From contig PDSN01000093.1 of assembly GCA_002748505.1 (NCBI GenBank), positions 1-15,867 on the forward strand: a stretch of 15,867 nt of DNA, in the 5' to 3' direction. The DNA is from Gammaproteobacteria bacterium. GTDB taxonomy: Bacteria; Pseudomonadota; Gammaproteobacteria; Pseudomonadales; Halieaceae. Shown here in pieces: positions 8,489-15,713 of the stretch. How positions within the stretch are numbered: position 1 is the first letter of the stretch; each line of letters opens with the position of its first letter. The notes beneath the pieces are model-generated. The model did not search any database, was not told where the DNA came from, and saw only the letters and a list, made by a program, of their open reading frames with translations. Position numbers and translations under genes: made by a program.

Positions 8489-8857
8489 TCAGATAACTTC
8501 CGGCGCCAGAGAAATAATCTTCATGAATTTTTCACCGCGCAACTCGCGAGTTACCGGGCCAAAAATACGTGTACCGATAGGCGCTTCCTGCGCGTTCAGC
8601 AGTACTGCGGCATTGTCGTCAAACTTGATGAGTGACCCGTCTTGACGGCGAACACCTTTCTTGGTGCGCACTACAACCGCTGTCATTACTTGACCTTTCT
8701 TCACCTTACCGCGGGGAATAGCTTCCTTGACGGTAACTTTGATGAGATCACCAACGCGGGCGTAGCGACGCTTGGAGCCACCCAACACCTTAATGCACAT
8801 CACACGACGCGCACCGCTGTTATCCGCAACTTCCAAATATGACTGTGTCTGAATCAT
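8489..8857 (-). CDS. rplN: 50S ribosomal protein L14
   Basis: L14 lies on the subunit interface and is the docking point of the silencing factor RsfS. The 122 residues (E. coli 123) show [69 protein letters not shown] and the conserved end [11 protein letters not shown]. In E. coli it is the first spc gene, with a promoter before it. Here the 43-base gap to rpsQ holds only a small hairpin and no convincing promoter, so S10 and spc may be read together. Confidence 0.99.
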   Translation of the reverse strand: MIQTQSYLEVADNSGARRVMCIKVLGGSKRRYARVGDLIKVTVKEAIPRGKVKKGQVMTAVVVRTKKGVRRQDGSLIKFDDNAAVLLNAQEAPIGTRIFGPVTRELRGEKFMKIISLAPEVI

Positions 8858-8873
8858 TTTCTTAACTCCAAAC

Positions 8874-8889
8874 TGCGGACCTTACCGCA
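8874..8889. other. Small hairpin in the rpsQ-rplN gap
   Basis: TGCGG (8874-8878) pairs perfectly with CCGCA (8885-8889) across a six-base loop. No T run follows in either direction, so it is not an intrinsic terminator. It marks the boundary between the S10 and spc segments and ends just upstream of the rplN ribosome-binding site (GGAG). A role in rplN translation or mRNA processing is possible but unproven. Confidence 0.4.
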
Positions 8890-8900
8890 CAAATTGTCGG

Positions 8901-9167
8901 TTAAACCTGAGCTACTCGCTCAACAACTTCACTCAATGTCCAGCTCTTGGTCTTGGACAGTGGGCGACACTCCGCCACAGTAACGGTATCACCGATGCTG
9001 CACTCGTTGTTTTCGTCGTGCGCACGAATCTTCGATGAGCGAGTCATGTACTTGCCGTACACAGGGTGCTTTACCCGGCGCTCGATCAAAACGGTGATGG
9101 ACTTGTCCATCTTGTTACTCACAACTTTACCGGTTGCAGTACGGGTTGTGTTCTCTGAAGCTGCCAT
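8901..9167 (-). CDS. rpsQ: 30S ribosomal protein S17
   Basis: S17 is an OB-fold protein binding the 5' domain of 16S rRNA early in assembly. The 88 residues (E. coli 84) show [40 protein letters not shown], the family signature [19 protein letters not shown], and a short VVERVAQV end. It starts two bases after the rpmC stop. It is the last gene of the S10 segment. Confidence 0.98.
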   Translation of the reverse strand: MAASENTTRTATGKVVSNKMDKSITVLIERRVKHPVYGKYMTRSSKIRAHDENNECSIGDTVTVAECRPLSKTKSWTLSEVVERVAQV

Positions 9168-9169
9168 TC

Positions 9170-9361
9170 TTAATCACCTGCCTTTTCGTTGAGCACAGTC
9201 TTTACACGCGCGATCTCTTTCTGGGTTTGCTTGAGCAAGTGCGTCTGCCCCAACTGCCCCGTTGACTTTTGAACGCGCAGCTTAAATTGCTCTTCACGCA
9301 ACTTGAGCAGCTCTTTGTTCAGGTCCTCTGCGGACTTTTCACGCAATTTACTCGCTTTCAT
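9170..9361 (-). CDS. rpmC: 50S ribosomal protein L29
   Basis: L29 lies next to L23 at the tunnel exit, where trigger factor and SRP dock. The 63 residues equal the E. coli length: two helices, beginning [20 protein letters not shown] and with [20 protein letters not shown] in the second part. The ATG at 9359-9361 shares one base with the rplP stop (TGATG), which points to translational coupling. An in-frame GTG one codon earlier is also possible but less likely from family comparison. Confidence 0.98.
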   Translation of the reverse strand: MKASKLREKSAEDLNKELLKLREEQFKLRVQKSTGQLGQTHLLKQTQKEIARVKTVLNEKAGD

Positions 9362-9774
9362 CACATCACCGACCGTTTAACAAATGTGGTTGCCACAGGA
9401 ATTTTCGCCGCTGCCAGCGCAAACGCTTCGCGCGCCAACTGCTCGGGAACACCCTGCACTTCATACAGCACCTTACCTGGCTGAATCTGGGCAACCCAAT
9501 ACTCCACGTTACCCTTACCTTTACCCTGACGAACCTCTAAAGGCTTACCAGTGATGGGCTTGTCTGGAAATACACGAATCCAGATTTTACCGCCACGCTT
9601 AATGTGACGAGTCATAGCACGACGCGCTGCCTCAATTTGACGGGCAGTGATGCGGCCGCGACCTGTGGCCTTGAGGCCATACTCACCGAAGCTGACTTTG
9701 CTGCCGCGGTGCGCAAGACCGCGGTTGCGGCCTTTCTGCGTTTTACGAAACTTTGTACGCTTTGGTTGTAACAT
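9361..9774 (-). CDS. rplP: 50S ribosomal protein L16
   Basis: L16 helps place the A-site tRNA and complete the peptidyl transferase centre. The 137 residues (E. coli 136) begin [20 protein letters not shown] and contain LTARQ-type [39 protein letters not shown] and [20 protein letters not shown]. Arg82 corresponds to the E. coli arginine (R81) that is hydroxylated by RoxA. One residue is added near position 23. It overlaps rpmC by one base. Confidence 0.99.
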   Translation of the reverse strand: MLQPKRTKFRKTQKGRNRGLAHRGSKVSFGEYGLKATGRGRITARQIEAARRAMTRHIKRGGKIWIRVFPDKPITGKPLEVRQGKGKGNVEYWVAQIQPGKVLYEVQGVPEQLAREAFALAAAKIPVATTFVKRSVM

Positions 9775-9785
9775 GTGCGTAACCC

Positions 9786-10457
9786 TTAATTAGTAGCTGA
9801 CTTTTTAGCAGGTTCAGACTGGTCATCATTGCCCAGTACTTCACCTTTGAAAATCCAGACTTTCACACCCAAAATGCCGTAGGTGGTGCTGGCTTCGTAA
9901 GTCGCGTAGTCGATATCAGCGCGCAGCGTGTGCAGAGGCACACGACCTTCGCGATACCATTCAGAACGCGCGATTTCCGCACCGCCCAAGCGACCACCGA
10001 TTTGCACCTTGATGCCCTCGGCGCCCTGGCGCATCGCGTTTTGAACCACACGCTTCATGGCGCGACGGAACATGACGCGACGCTCAAGCTGTTGCGCCAC
10101 GTTTTGCGCGACCAGCCTCGCATCCAGATCCGGCTTGCGAATCTCCTCGATATTGATGTGCACGGGCACACCCATCTTTGCGCTGAGCTTTCTGCGCAGC
10201 TTGTCTACGTCTTCACCTTTCTTGCCAATCACGATGCCGGGACGGGCTGTGTGAATGGTGATACGGGCTGTTTGCGCTGGACGCTCGATAACCACACGGC
10301 TAACAGAGGCATCTTTCAGTTCATTTTCAACAAACTCACGCACTTCCAGATCGGTAACGAGCTGTTTGGCGTAGCTCTTGCTGTCTGCATACCAGATCGA
10401 GTTGTGATCTTTAACAATACCGAGCCGGATGCCGACAGGATGTACTTTCTGACCCAT
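9786..10457 (-). CDS. rpsC: 30S ribosomal protein S3
   Basis: S3 lies at the mRNA entry tunnel and, with S4 and S5, gives the ribosome helicase activity. The 223 residues (E. coli 233) begin [20 protein letters not shown]. The KH domain (about 39-107) has the GXXG loop in [13 protein letters not shown]. The C-terminal domain shows the basic [40 protein letters not shown] and [14 protein letters not shown]. The C-terminal tail is shorter than in E. coli and lacks its lysine/arginine-rich end. Confidence 0.99.
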   Translation of the reverse strand: MGQKVHPVGIRLGIVKDHNSIWYADSKSYAKQLVTDLEVREFVENELKDASVSRVVIERPAQTARITIHTARPGIVIGKKGEDVDKLRRKLSAKMGVPVHINIEEIRKPDLDARLVAQNVAQQLERRVMFRRAMKRVVQNAMRQGAEGIKVQIGGRLGGAEIARSEWYREGRVPLHTLRADIDYATYEASTTYGILGVKVWIFKGEVLGNDDQSEPAKKSATN

Positions 10458-10474
10458 TTGGTCTTCTCCTAAAC

Positions 10475-10813
10475 TTAGCTTTCGCCGTCAGCGACTTTTA
10501 CAGTGATATGACAGGAGCGCTTCAAAATGCGATCCGCACGACCCTTTGCGCGCGGGCGCAAACGCTTCATGGTCATACCCTCATCCACGTAGATGCTTGA
10601 CACTTTCAGCTCGTCAACATCTGCGCCTTCATTGTTTTCTGCGTTAGCAATCGCAGAATTCAACACCTTCTTCACCAGATGCGCCCCCTTTTTAGGGCTG
10701 AACTGGAGAATATCCAAAGCCTGCTCAACCGGCAGACCTCGTACCTGATCGGCAACCAGGCGCGCCTTCTGTGCCGAGATGCGCGCCCCTTTCAACCTTG
10801 CTGCTACTTCCAT
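10475..10813 (-). CDS. rplV: 50S ribosomal protein L22
   Basis: L22 has a globular domain at the tunnel exit and a long beta hairpin that, with L4, narrows the nascent-peptide tunnel. The 112 residues (E. coli 110) show [40 protein letters not shown] and the hairpin [20 protein letters not shown] (about 80-99), the region where macrolide-resistance deletions occur in other bacteria. The hairpin is intact here. It sits between rpsS and rpsC. Confidence 0.98.
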   Translation of the reverse strand: MEVAARLKGARISAQKARLVADQVRGLPVEQALDILQFSPKKGAHLVKKVLNSAIANAENNEGADVDELKVSSIYVDEGMTMKRLRPRAKGRADRILKRSCHITVKVADGES

Positions 10814-10844
10814 CGTATTAACCTCGCCTGGTATCCGGAGCGAC

Positions 10845-11120
10845 TTAGCGCTTCGCTTTCTTGTCTACGATATGGCCTTTGAACGTGCGAGTTACCGCAA
10901 ATTCGCCCAGCTTGTGGCCAACCATATCTTCGTTAATCAACACGGGCACGTGCTGACGACCGTTATGAACAGCAATCGTAAGGCCCACCATATCCGGTGA
11001 CACCATAGAACGACGCGACCAGGTTTTGATCGGACGACGATCGTTGCTCTCAAGAGCTGCTTCAACCTTTTGCATCAGGTGAAGGTCAATAAACGGGCCT
11101 TTCTTTAATGAACGCGGCAC
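10845..11120 (-). CDS. rpsS: 30S ribosomal protein S19
   Basis: S19 binds the 30S head with S13 and forms a bridge to the 50S subunit. The 91 residues (E. coli 92) begin [20 protein letters not shown] after the initiator, and contain [40 protein letters not shown] and [12 protein letters not shown]. The start codon is GTG (11118-11120), with GAGGA eight bases in front. The match to the family begins at the next residue, so this start is well supported. It lies 39 bases after rplB. Confidence 0.98.
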   Translation of the reverse strand: MPRSLKKGPFIDLHLMQKVEAALESNDRRPIKTWSRRSMVSPDMVGLTIAVHNGRQHVPVLINEDMVGHKLGEFAVTRTFKGHIVDKKAKR

Positions 11121-11159
11121 TGTCTTCTTCCTCTATCTATTCGTTAGCGGCAACGGCAA

Positions 11160-11987
11160 TTATTTCTTGCCGCGACGGCGCACAATCAGATCATTGGTGC
11201 GCTTGTTCTTACGGGTTTTGTAACCTTTGGTCGGCGTACCCCATGGGCTCACGGGGTGACGACCACCGGAGGTACGACCTTCACCACCACCATGGGGGTG
11301 ATCTACCGGGTTCATCGCCACACCGCGAACGGTAGGACGAACGCCGCGCCAGCGCGCTGCACCCGCTTTACCCAGCTTGCGCAGACTGTGCTCTGAGTTG
11401 GAAACCTCACCCAGTGTTGCGCGGCAATCTGCCAACACTTTGCGCATCTCGCCAGAGCGCAGACGCAAGGTCGCGTAACGACCCTCGCGCGCCACCAGCT
11501 GCACAGCAGCACCGGCACTGCGCGCCATCTGCGCACCCTTGCCGGGCTTTAATTCAATCGCGTGCACCACAGAACCCACGGGAATGTTGCGCAGCGGCAA
11601 ACAGTTACCGGTCTTGATGGGTGCGCTGGAGCCAGATTGCACCACGTCACCAGCGGAAATACCTTTGGGCGCCAAAATGTAGCGACGCTCCCCGTCGGCG
11701 AACAACAGCAGGGCGATATGCGCCGTGCGGTTGGGGTCGTACTCAATGCGCTCAACCTTGGCAGGAACACCATCTTTGGTGCGCTTGAAGTCAACCACGC
11801 GATAGTGCTGCTTGTGACCGCCGCCTACGTGGCGCGTGGTAATGCGACCATTATTGTTACGACCGCCGTTGCGCGACTGCTTCTCCAGCAGAGGCTTGTA
11901 AGGTGCACCCTTGTGCAGCTCGTCGCTGATTACGCGAACAACGTGGCGACGACCTGCGGATGTGGGCTTGCTCTTTAGAACTGCCAT
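11160..11987 (-). CDS. rplB: 50S ribosomal protein L2
   Basis: L2 is essential for subunit joining and for the peptidyl transferase centre. The 275 residues (E. coli 273) begin [20 protein letters not shown] and include [56 protein letters not shown] and the C-terminal signature [14 protein letters not shown], in which His230 equals the E. coli His229 implicated in activity. It ends with the basic [16 protein letters not shown]. It follows rplW by 13 bases. Confidence 0.99.
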   Translation of the reverse strand: MAVLKSKPTSAGRRHVVRVISDELHKGAPYKPLLEKQSRNGGRNNNGRITTRHVGGGHKQHYRVVDFKRTKDGVPAKVERIEYDPNRTAHIALLLFADGERRYILAPKGISAGDVVQSGSSAPIKTGNCLPLRNIPVGSVVHAIELKPGKGAQMARSAGAAVQLVAREGRYATLRLRSGEMRKVLADCRATLGEVSNSEHSLRKLGKAGAARWRGVRPTVRGVAMNPVDHPHGGGEGRTSGGRHPVSPWGTPTKGYKTRKNKRTNDLIVRRRGKK

Positions 11988-12000
11988 TTCAATGCTCTCC

Positions 12001-12297
12001 TTACTCTACGCTGGTCAGGTCAACTTCTTGACCCTGTTCCAGTCGCACATACGCTTTCTTCCAGGTGGGCTTGGTGCTATAACCGAAACGGTTGCGCTTG
12101 ACCTTACCTTTCACCTTTAAGGTACGCACAGCAGCGACCTTTACGTCGAACAACTGCTCTACGGACTTTTTAATCTCGGACTTGTTGGCATTCACAGCCA
12201 CCTTGAATACATACTGGTTGCCAGCATCAGCAGCGTTGGCCGCTTTCTCTGAAATATGCGGGCTTCTCAGCACTTCAAATATGCGCTCCTGGTTCAT
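12001..12297 (-). CDS. rplW: 50S ribosomal protein L23
   Basis: L23 at the tunnel exit is the docking site for trigger factor and the signal recognition particle. The 98 residues (E. coli 100) begin [20 protein letters not shown] and contain [20 protein letters not shown] and the basic loop [20 protein letters not shown], ending [14 protein letters not shown]. The glutamate in the QLFDVKV region region that precedes the loop is replaced by Asp relative to E. coli FEVEV. Its ATG overlaps the rplD stop by four bases (ATGA), a typical coupled arrangement. Confidence 0.98.
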   Translation of the reverse strand: MNQERIFEVLRSPHISEKAANAADAGNQYVFKVAVNANKSEIKKSVEQLFDVKVAAVRTLKVKGKVKRNRFGYSTKPTWKKAYVRLEQGQEVDLTSVE

Positions 12298-12911
12298 CCC
12301 AACATCTCCTCAAACTTCTTCACTGCATCCACAGTGACCACAACCTTGTCGTAGGCAATCAGGCTGACCGGATCAATGCCTGCCACATCGCGAACATCAA
12401 CCTTGTGCAGGTTGCGCGCTGCCAGATACAGGTTTTCGGTCACCTCATCGGCAACAATCAACACACTGTCCAGACCCAGCTCATTTAACTGAGCGGCCAA
12501 CAGCTTGGTTTTAGGCTGCTCAAGATCCAGACTTTCCAGAACAATCAAACGCTCCTGACGGGCCAGCTCTGACATGATGGAGCGCAGCGCCGCGCGGTAC
12601 ATTTTGCGATTGACTTTTTGCGAGTGATCCTGGGGCTGCGCTGCGAAAGTCACGCCACCGCTGCGCCAGATAGGCGAACGAATGGTGCCCGCACGAGCAC
12701 GACCTGTACCTTTTTGACGCCAGGGCTTGCGACCACCACCGCTCACTGCGGTGCGATTTTTCTGGGCGCGAGTCCCTTGACGAGCACCCGCCATATACGC
12801 GGTCACAACCTGATGCACCAGATCTTCGTTAAATTCGCGGGCAAAGGCTTCATCAGAAACTGACAAAGTACCCGCTGCGCCATTACCCGGCTTTACAATA
12901 CTTAATTCCAC
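12294..12911 (-). CDS. rplD: 50S ribosomal protein L4
   Basis: L4 contacts 23S rRNA and lines the exit tunnel; in E. coli it also represses its own operon through the S10 leader. I start it at GTG (12909-12911), with GGGAG eight bases before, which gives 205 residues beginning [10 protein letters not shown] (E. coli 201). Longer frames would overlap rplC. The tunnel loop (about 48-95) shows [20 protein letters not shown] and [20 protein letters not shown]; later come [20 protein letters not shown] and [11 protein letters not shown]. The tunnel-loop motifs are intact. Confidence 0.97.
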   Translation of the reverse strand: MELSIVKPGNGAAGTLSVSDEAFAREFNEDLVHQVVTAYMAGARQGTRAQKNRTAVSGGGRKPWRQKGTGRARAGTIRSPIWRSGGVTFAAQPQDHSQKVNRKMYRAALRSIMSELARQERLIVLESLDLEQPKTKLLAAQLNELGLDSVLIVADEVTENLYLAARNLHKVDVRDVAGIDPVSLIAYDKVVVTVDAVKKFEEMLG

Positions 12912-12927
12912 GTTAGAGACTCCCTGA

Positions 12928-13563
12928 TTAAGCCTTAACCGCTGGGCGAACGATAACGTCCCCACCCGGCGCGCCTGGAACAGCTCCCTTGATCAACAAG
13001 AGGTTGCGCTCCGCATCGACCCGCACTACTTCGAGACCCTGCGTGGTCACGCGCTCGGCACCCATATGACCCGCCATTTTCTTGCCCTTAAAGACACGAC
13101 CAGGCGTTTGACACTGACCGATAGAGCCCGGCGCACGGTGAGACAGGGAGTTGCCGTGAGTCGCATCCTGCATACGGAAGTTCCAGCGCTTCACACCACC
13201 CTGAAAGCCCTTACCTTTGGACTTGCCAGTTACGTCAACCGCCTGGCCCGCTTCGAAACGCTCTACAGTCAGCTCGACGCCGACCTCTGGCGCATCTTCA
13301 CCTTCTGCCAGACGGAATTCCCACAAGCCGTGACCTGCTTCAACGCCCGCCTTGGCAAAATGCCCAGCTTCAGATTTACTCACTTTTGAGGCACGACGAG
13401 AACCCGCCGTAACCTGAATAGCACGATAGCCATCGCTATCGAGATCTTTGATTTGAGTAACGCGGTTTGGAGATACCTCCACTACGGTTACTGGAACTGA
13501 TACGCCTTCATCGGTAAAAACACGAGTCATACCGGACTTACGGCCGACTAAACCAATAGTCAT
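12928..13563 (-). CDS. rplC: 50S ribosomal protein L3
   Basis: L3 is an early-assembly protein whose finger reaches the peptidyl transferase centre. The 211 residues (E. coli 209) begin [20 protein letters not shown] and contain [55 protein letters not shown] and [18 protein letters not shown]. Gln152 in GQCQTPGR corresponds to the glutamine methylated by PrmB in E. coli (Q150). GAGG precedes the ATG. The 104-base gap from rpsJ is long for this operon and structured (see separate entry). Confidence 0.99.
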   Translation of the reverse strand: MTIGLVGRKSGMTRVFTDEGVSVPVTVVEVSPNRVTQIKDLDSDGYRAIQVTAGSRRASKVSKSEAGHFAKAGVEAGHGLWEFRLAEGEDAPEVGVELTVERFEAGQAVDVTGKSKGKGFQGGVKRWNFRMQDATHGNSLSHRAPGSIGQCQTPGRVFKGKKMAGHMGAERVTTQGLEVVRVDAERNLLLIKGAVPGAPGGDVIVRPAVKA

Positions 13564-13603
13564 TTTCTTAACCTCTCAGTGTACGGGGCTTACCCTCTAT
13601 GGC

Positions 13604-13656
13604 CGCTCATTGCTGAGCGTTACACACCCGGGTTCCTGCCCCGAGCAGGTCCTGCT
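13604..13656 (-). other. Structured rpsJ-rplC intergenic RNA
   Basis: The 104-base gap between rpsJ and rplC holds a perfect 6-base-pair hairpin with a GCAA (GNRA) tetraloop on the minus strand (13604-13609 with 13614-13619). Next to it is a set of competing pairings: CCTGC (13635-13639) with GCAGG (13645-13649), or the latter within a 13-base palindrome (13644-13656). No T run follows, so it is not a terminator. It could be a processing site or a protein-binding site; its function is unknown. Confidence 0.5.
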
Positions 13657-13667
13657 ACGAATTGTCG

Positions 13668-13979
13668 TTAACCAAGACTGATTTGTACTTCCACACCTGC
13701 TGCCAGGTCCAATTTCATCAGGGCGTCTACTGTTTTTTCAGTAGGCTCCACGATGTCCAAGAGACGCTTGTGGGTACGGATTTCGTACTGATCACGTGCG
13801 TCTTTGTTTACGTGTGGAGAGATAAGTACGGTGTACTTCTCTTTCCGGGTTGGAAGAGGGATAGGCCCCTTCACTTGCGCACCAGTGCGGCGCGCGGTTT
13901 CAACGATCTCCTGAGTCGACGCGTCGATCAGTCGATGGTCAAATGCCTTTAGGCGAATACGAATACGTTGATTCTGCAC
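13668..13979 (-). CDS. rpsJ: 30S ribosomal protein S10 (NusE)
   Basis: S10 is a 30S head protein and, as NusE, a partner of NusB and NusG in antitermination and transcription-translation coupling. I start it at GTG (13977-13979): GGAG lies nine bases before, and the result is 103 residues starting [19 protein letters not shown], as in E. coli. An in-frame ATG five codons upstream (MEFDQV) lacks a binding site, and its own GGAG serves the GTG. Other marks: [20 protein letters not shown] and [20 protein letters not shown]. It is the first gene of the S10 segment, about 60 bases from the predicted transcription start. Confidence 0.97.
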   Translation of the reverse strand: MQNQRIRIRLKAFDHRLIDASTQEIVETARRTGAQVKGPIPLPTRKEKYTVLISPHVNKDARDQYEIRTHKRLLDIVEPTEKTVDALMKLDLAAGVEVQISLG

Positions 13980-14045
13980 CTGATCAAACTCCATTCAATA
14001 AAAAACCAGAGACCCGCTTAGGAGCCCCCCGAAAAAGGAGTGCGA

Positions 14046-14074
14046 AGTCTAGAGGCACTTGGCAGCGGTGTCAA
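14046..14074 (-). promoter_or_regulatory. S10-segment promoter, rRNA-like sigma-70 type
   Basis: On the minus strand a perfect TTGACA (14069-14074) is followed after exactly 17 bases by TAGACT (14046-14051, four of six to consensus). Downstream is a GC-containing discriminator (TCGCAC), and upstream an AT-rich stretch (14075-14100, containing AAAATATTT) resembling an UP element. Transcription should start near 14039, giving a leader of about 60 bases to rpsJ. These features suggest a strong, growth-rate or ppGpp-controlled promoter; that regulation is inference. Confidence 0.78.
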
Positions 14075-14365
14075 CTGTATTTAGGAAATATTTTAAGACA
14101 ACTCTGACGACTGAGATGATACCCCGTTAGTCAGGGTTGGCTTACGCTTTACCGGCAATCCTTATGGGGAACTCACCGCACCCCCAGAGCAGTCCGACAA
14201 AATGCAAGCGAACCCACTCATAACAGCAGCGCAAGCACTACCCGTCATCGCCTTTTCAAACCCAAAGCTTCGCGGTCGAGCTTTACCGACGCGCTGCGCC
14301 AACTCACCCGTGCAGCCTGAAGCTCAACACCATTTCGCTGAACACTGGGAGCCCAGCCCCTAAAA

Positions 14366-14381
14366 TGTGACGAAGTTCACA
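14366..14381 (+). promoter_or_regulatory. CRP/Vfr-type binding site
   Basis: TGTGA (14366-14370) and TCACA (14377-14381) are separated by six bases, an exact match to the core of the CRP consensus, and three A residues precede it. It lies 129 bases before the ATG of the small membrane gene and about 330 bases upstream of the S10 start, so the plus-strand gene is the likelier target. No matching -10/-35 pair at a standard class I or II distance is obvious. Confidence 0.5.
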
Positions 14382-14509
14382 CTCTATAGACCTGATAATC
14401 AACAAACGGTGATTCGTCACACAGTTTTTACAACCTGCCCTTACATTAGTCCTGTAAGCTGGGTATCTTTCGTTCAGTAGATTAAGACCCATTTCTTTAG
14501 GACGGCGTT

Positions 14510-14734
14510 ATGCAATCTCAAACTGGTACAACACGCTATAAAGGCAAGCAAAGCTGCGGCATAAAACTGGTGGCGGCAATTGGTGTTCTGATCGCCCTGG
14601 CTGCTGGCCTGTCACTGACACCCGCTACATCGCACCCCCACATTGCTTTAGGCTTTATCACCTTCTGGCTCGCTGGCGCCATTGCCACCACTGGCTTTAT
14701 TTTGTTTTCCAGCCGACAAATCAACACACCGTAA
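14510..14734 (+). CDS. Small two-helix membrane protein, unrecognised
   Basis: I do not recognise this 74-residue protein. It has a basic N terminus (R9, K11, K13, K19), a first hydrophobic segment at about 18-38 (rich in A, L and G), a short polar turn (TSHPH, 41-45), a second hydrophobic segment at about 46-67 and a short polar tail (SSRQINTP). The positive-inside rule would place both ends in the cytoplasm. AGGA lies seven bases before the ATG, and a strong terminator follows, so it is a genuine single-gene unit. A CRP-like site lies upstream. The single cysteine (C16) is near the first helix and does not form a lipobox. No function can be given. Confidence 0.75.
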   Translation: MQSQTGTTRYKGKQSCGIKLVAAIGVLIALAAGLSLTPATSHPHIALGFITFWLAGAIATTGFILFSSRQINTP

Positions 14735-14755
14735 ATATTACCAGCTCTCACTGAC

Positions 14756-14779
14756 AGGCCGCACCTTGCGGCCTTTTTT
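14756..14779 (+). terminator. Intrinsic terminator after the small membrane gene
   Basis: A perfect 8-base-pair GC-rich stem, AGGCCGCA (14756-14763) with TGCGGCCT (14767-14774), has a three-base loop and runs into six T residues (14774-14779). It begins 21 bases after the stop codon at 14732-14734. It isolates the small gene from the YdcH-like gene downstream. Confidence 0.9.
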
Positions 14780-14852
14780 ATTGCCCATTTTTTAATCTGC
14801 TTGCGCGACTATAACAAAAAGTGCACACTCTTATTGCTGGCAAATAAATTTA

Positions 14853-14869
14853 GTGAAACTATTTTTCAC
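14853..14869. other. GTGAAA/TTTCAC inverted repeat upstream of the YdcH-like gene
   Basis: GTGAAA (14853-14858) and TTTCAC (14864-14869) form a perfect six-base inverted repeat with a five-base AT-rich centre, in an AT-rich stretch about 70 bases before the start codon. It could be an operator or a weak hairpin. No clear -35/-10 pair was found in the 14780-14936 gap; the best -10-like element is TATAAC at 14810-14815, with no good -35 partner. Confidence 0.3.
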
Positions 14870-14936
14870 ACTACGCAATTTGCACACCACGATAGATGTT
14901 CGATGCCACTTAAAAAAAACACAAGGAGACACTGTA

Positions 14937-15179
14937 ATGACAGTAGAGCACCACGACCTGGTTCACGAGTTTCCCGAGCTTCGCGAGCGCATCCACGAAC
15001 TGAAAATCAGCGACCATCATTTCCGTCGCCTGTTCGACGAATACCACGACCTGACTCGCGAGGTGGAAAATATCGAAAATGAGGTCGCTCCCGCCTCTAC
15101 ACAAGCCGAAGAAGAACTAAAAATAAAGCGCGTACATTTAAAAGATGAACTCTACCGCATATTAACCGCGAACAAATAG
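14937..15179 (+). CDS. YdcH/DUF465 family small coiled-coil protein
   Basis: The 80-residue charged, helical protein resembles the YdcH (DUF465) family: HDLVHEFPELRERIHELKIS, then HHFRRLFDEYHDLTREVENI (27-46) and the family-like end KRVHLKDELYRIL (65-77). Two helices are expected, the first heptad-like, joined by an acidic/alanine linker (about 47-60). There is no signal peptide or membrane segment, so it should be cytoplasmic. The family function is unknown. I chose ATG 14937 because AGGAGA lies seven bases before it and the family match starts there; an upstream extension to 14853 is AT-rich and unlike the family. Confidence 0.88.
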   Translation: MTVEHHDLVHEFPELRERIHELKISDHHFRRLFDEYHDLTREVENIENEVAPASTQAEEELKIKRVHLKDELYRILTANK

Positions 15180-15195
15180 CTGCTTGTTGCTTTTT
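15168..15195 (+). terminator. Weak terminator-like hairpin at the end of the YdcH-like gene
   Basis: AACAA (15171-15175) pairs with TTGTT (15184-15188), extended by GC/GC with one bulged G, and is followed by five T residues (15191-15195). The arm overlaps the last codons and the stop. The stem is AT-rich and short, so termination would be partial at best. Confidence 0.3.
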
Positions 15196-15303
15196 GTTTT
15201 CAATACAGCAATAGAGGCTTCTTAACAAAGGAACAGGCGTGTTTTTTTAACGAGGGAAAACCTTCGATAGCTTGCAATTAGTTTTGTCAACGAGGAACAA
15301 TTA

Positions 15304-15705
15304 ATGAACTCCGAAGACCGCACCCACTCAACCCTGATGGGCTACCTGCTCTGGATATTTGGCTTCATGGGCGCACACCGTTTTTACTACGGCCGGCAAA
15401 TTTCCGGAACCATTTGGTTTTTTACCCTGGGGCTGTTATTCGTCGGCTGGATTATTGATTTATTTCTTATTCCCTCCATGGCGCGCTCCGCTGATCGCCG
15501 CTACAGCTTTGGCGCAGTCGATTACAACTTGTGCTGGATTTTACTCACCTTCTTAGGCGTCTTTGGCGCGCACCGCTTTTATCAGGGAAAAATACTGACG
15601 GGGCTTTTGTATTTGTGTACGGTCGGCCTATGTGGTATTGGCGTTTTATATGACTTTTTAACACTGAATGAGCAGATTTCGCGCGAGAACCGATACGATC
15701 ATTGA
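15304..15705 (+). CDS. Protein with two TM2 domains
   Basis: The 133-residue membrane protein contains two copies of the TM2 domain: GFMGAHRFYYG (20-30), then hydrophobic segments ending in a helix with D52 (WIIDLFLIP), and again GVFGAHRFYQG (85-95) with D117 (VLYDFLTL). About four transmembrane helices are expected. TM2 proteins are widespread and mostly of unknown function; single-copy forms of about 70-100 residues are common, so the internal duplication is notable. GAGGAA lies six bases before the ATG. It converges on tuf and shares a terminator with it. The role is not predictable from context. Confidence 0.88.
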   Translation: MNSEDRTHSTLMGYLLWIFGFMGAHRFYYGRQISGTIWFFTLGLLFVGWIIDLFLIPSMARSADRRYSFGAVDYNLCWILLTFLGVFGAHRFYQGKILTGLLYLCTVGLCGIGVLYDFLTLNEQISRENRYDH

Positions 15706-15713
15706 AAACGCAT

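Larger units (their letters stand above)
13980..14509. other. 530-base divergent intergenic region (rpsJ / small membrane gene)
   Basis: This is the only gene-free stretch over 300 bases. It holds the S10 promoter and leader on the left (13980-14100) and a CRP-like site at 14366-14381. A GTGA-TTCG-TCAC palindrome lies at 14409-14420, and a short CTTACA/TGTAAG inverted repeat at 14440-14458, upstream of the plus-strand gene. Between about 14100 and 14365 I see no credible gene, tRNA or repeat. A 62-codon minus-strand frame (14304-14492) has no recognisable similarity and is probably chance. Confidence 0.6.

Noticed and set aside
8858..8925. A spc promoter before rplN, as in E. coli (TTTAAC and TAAGGT on the minus strand)
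   Set aside because: The spacing is 15 bases and both hexamers are poor, so I do not call it.
9930..10472. A 180-codon plus-strand frame opposite rpsC
   Set aside because: Shadow of rpsC; histidine-, leucine- and threonine-rich translation without family similarity and no separate promoter.
11562..11978. A 138-codon plus-strand frame opposite rplB
   Set aside because: Shadow of rplB with no family resemblance.
14409..14420. GTGA-TTCG-TCAC palindrome as a second CRP site
   Set aside because: The half-sites are four bases apart; CRP needs six. It may be another operator or chance.
14304..14492. A 62-codon minus-strand frame in the divergent intergenic region
   Set aside because: No binding site, no recognisable similarity, and it runs over the CRP-like site and upstream region of the plus-strand gene; probably chance.
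14853..14936. N-terminal extension of the YdcH-like protein
   Set aside because: The extension is AT-rich and unlike the family, while the internal ATG at 14937 has a strong AGGAGA at the right distance.
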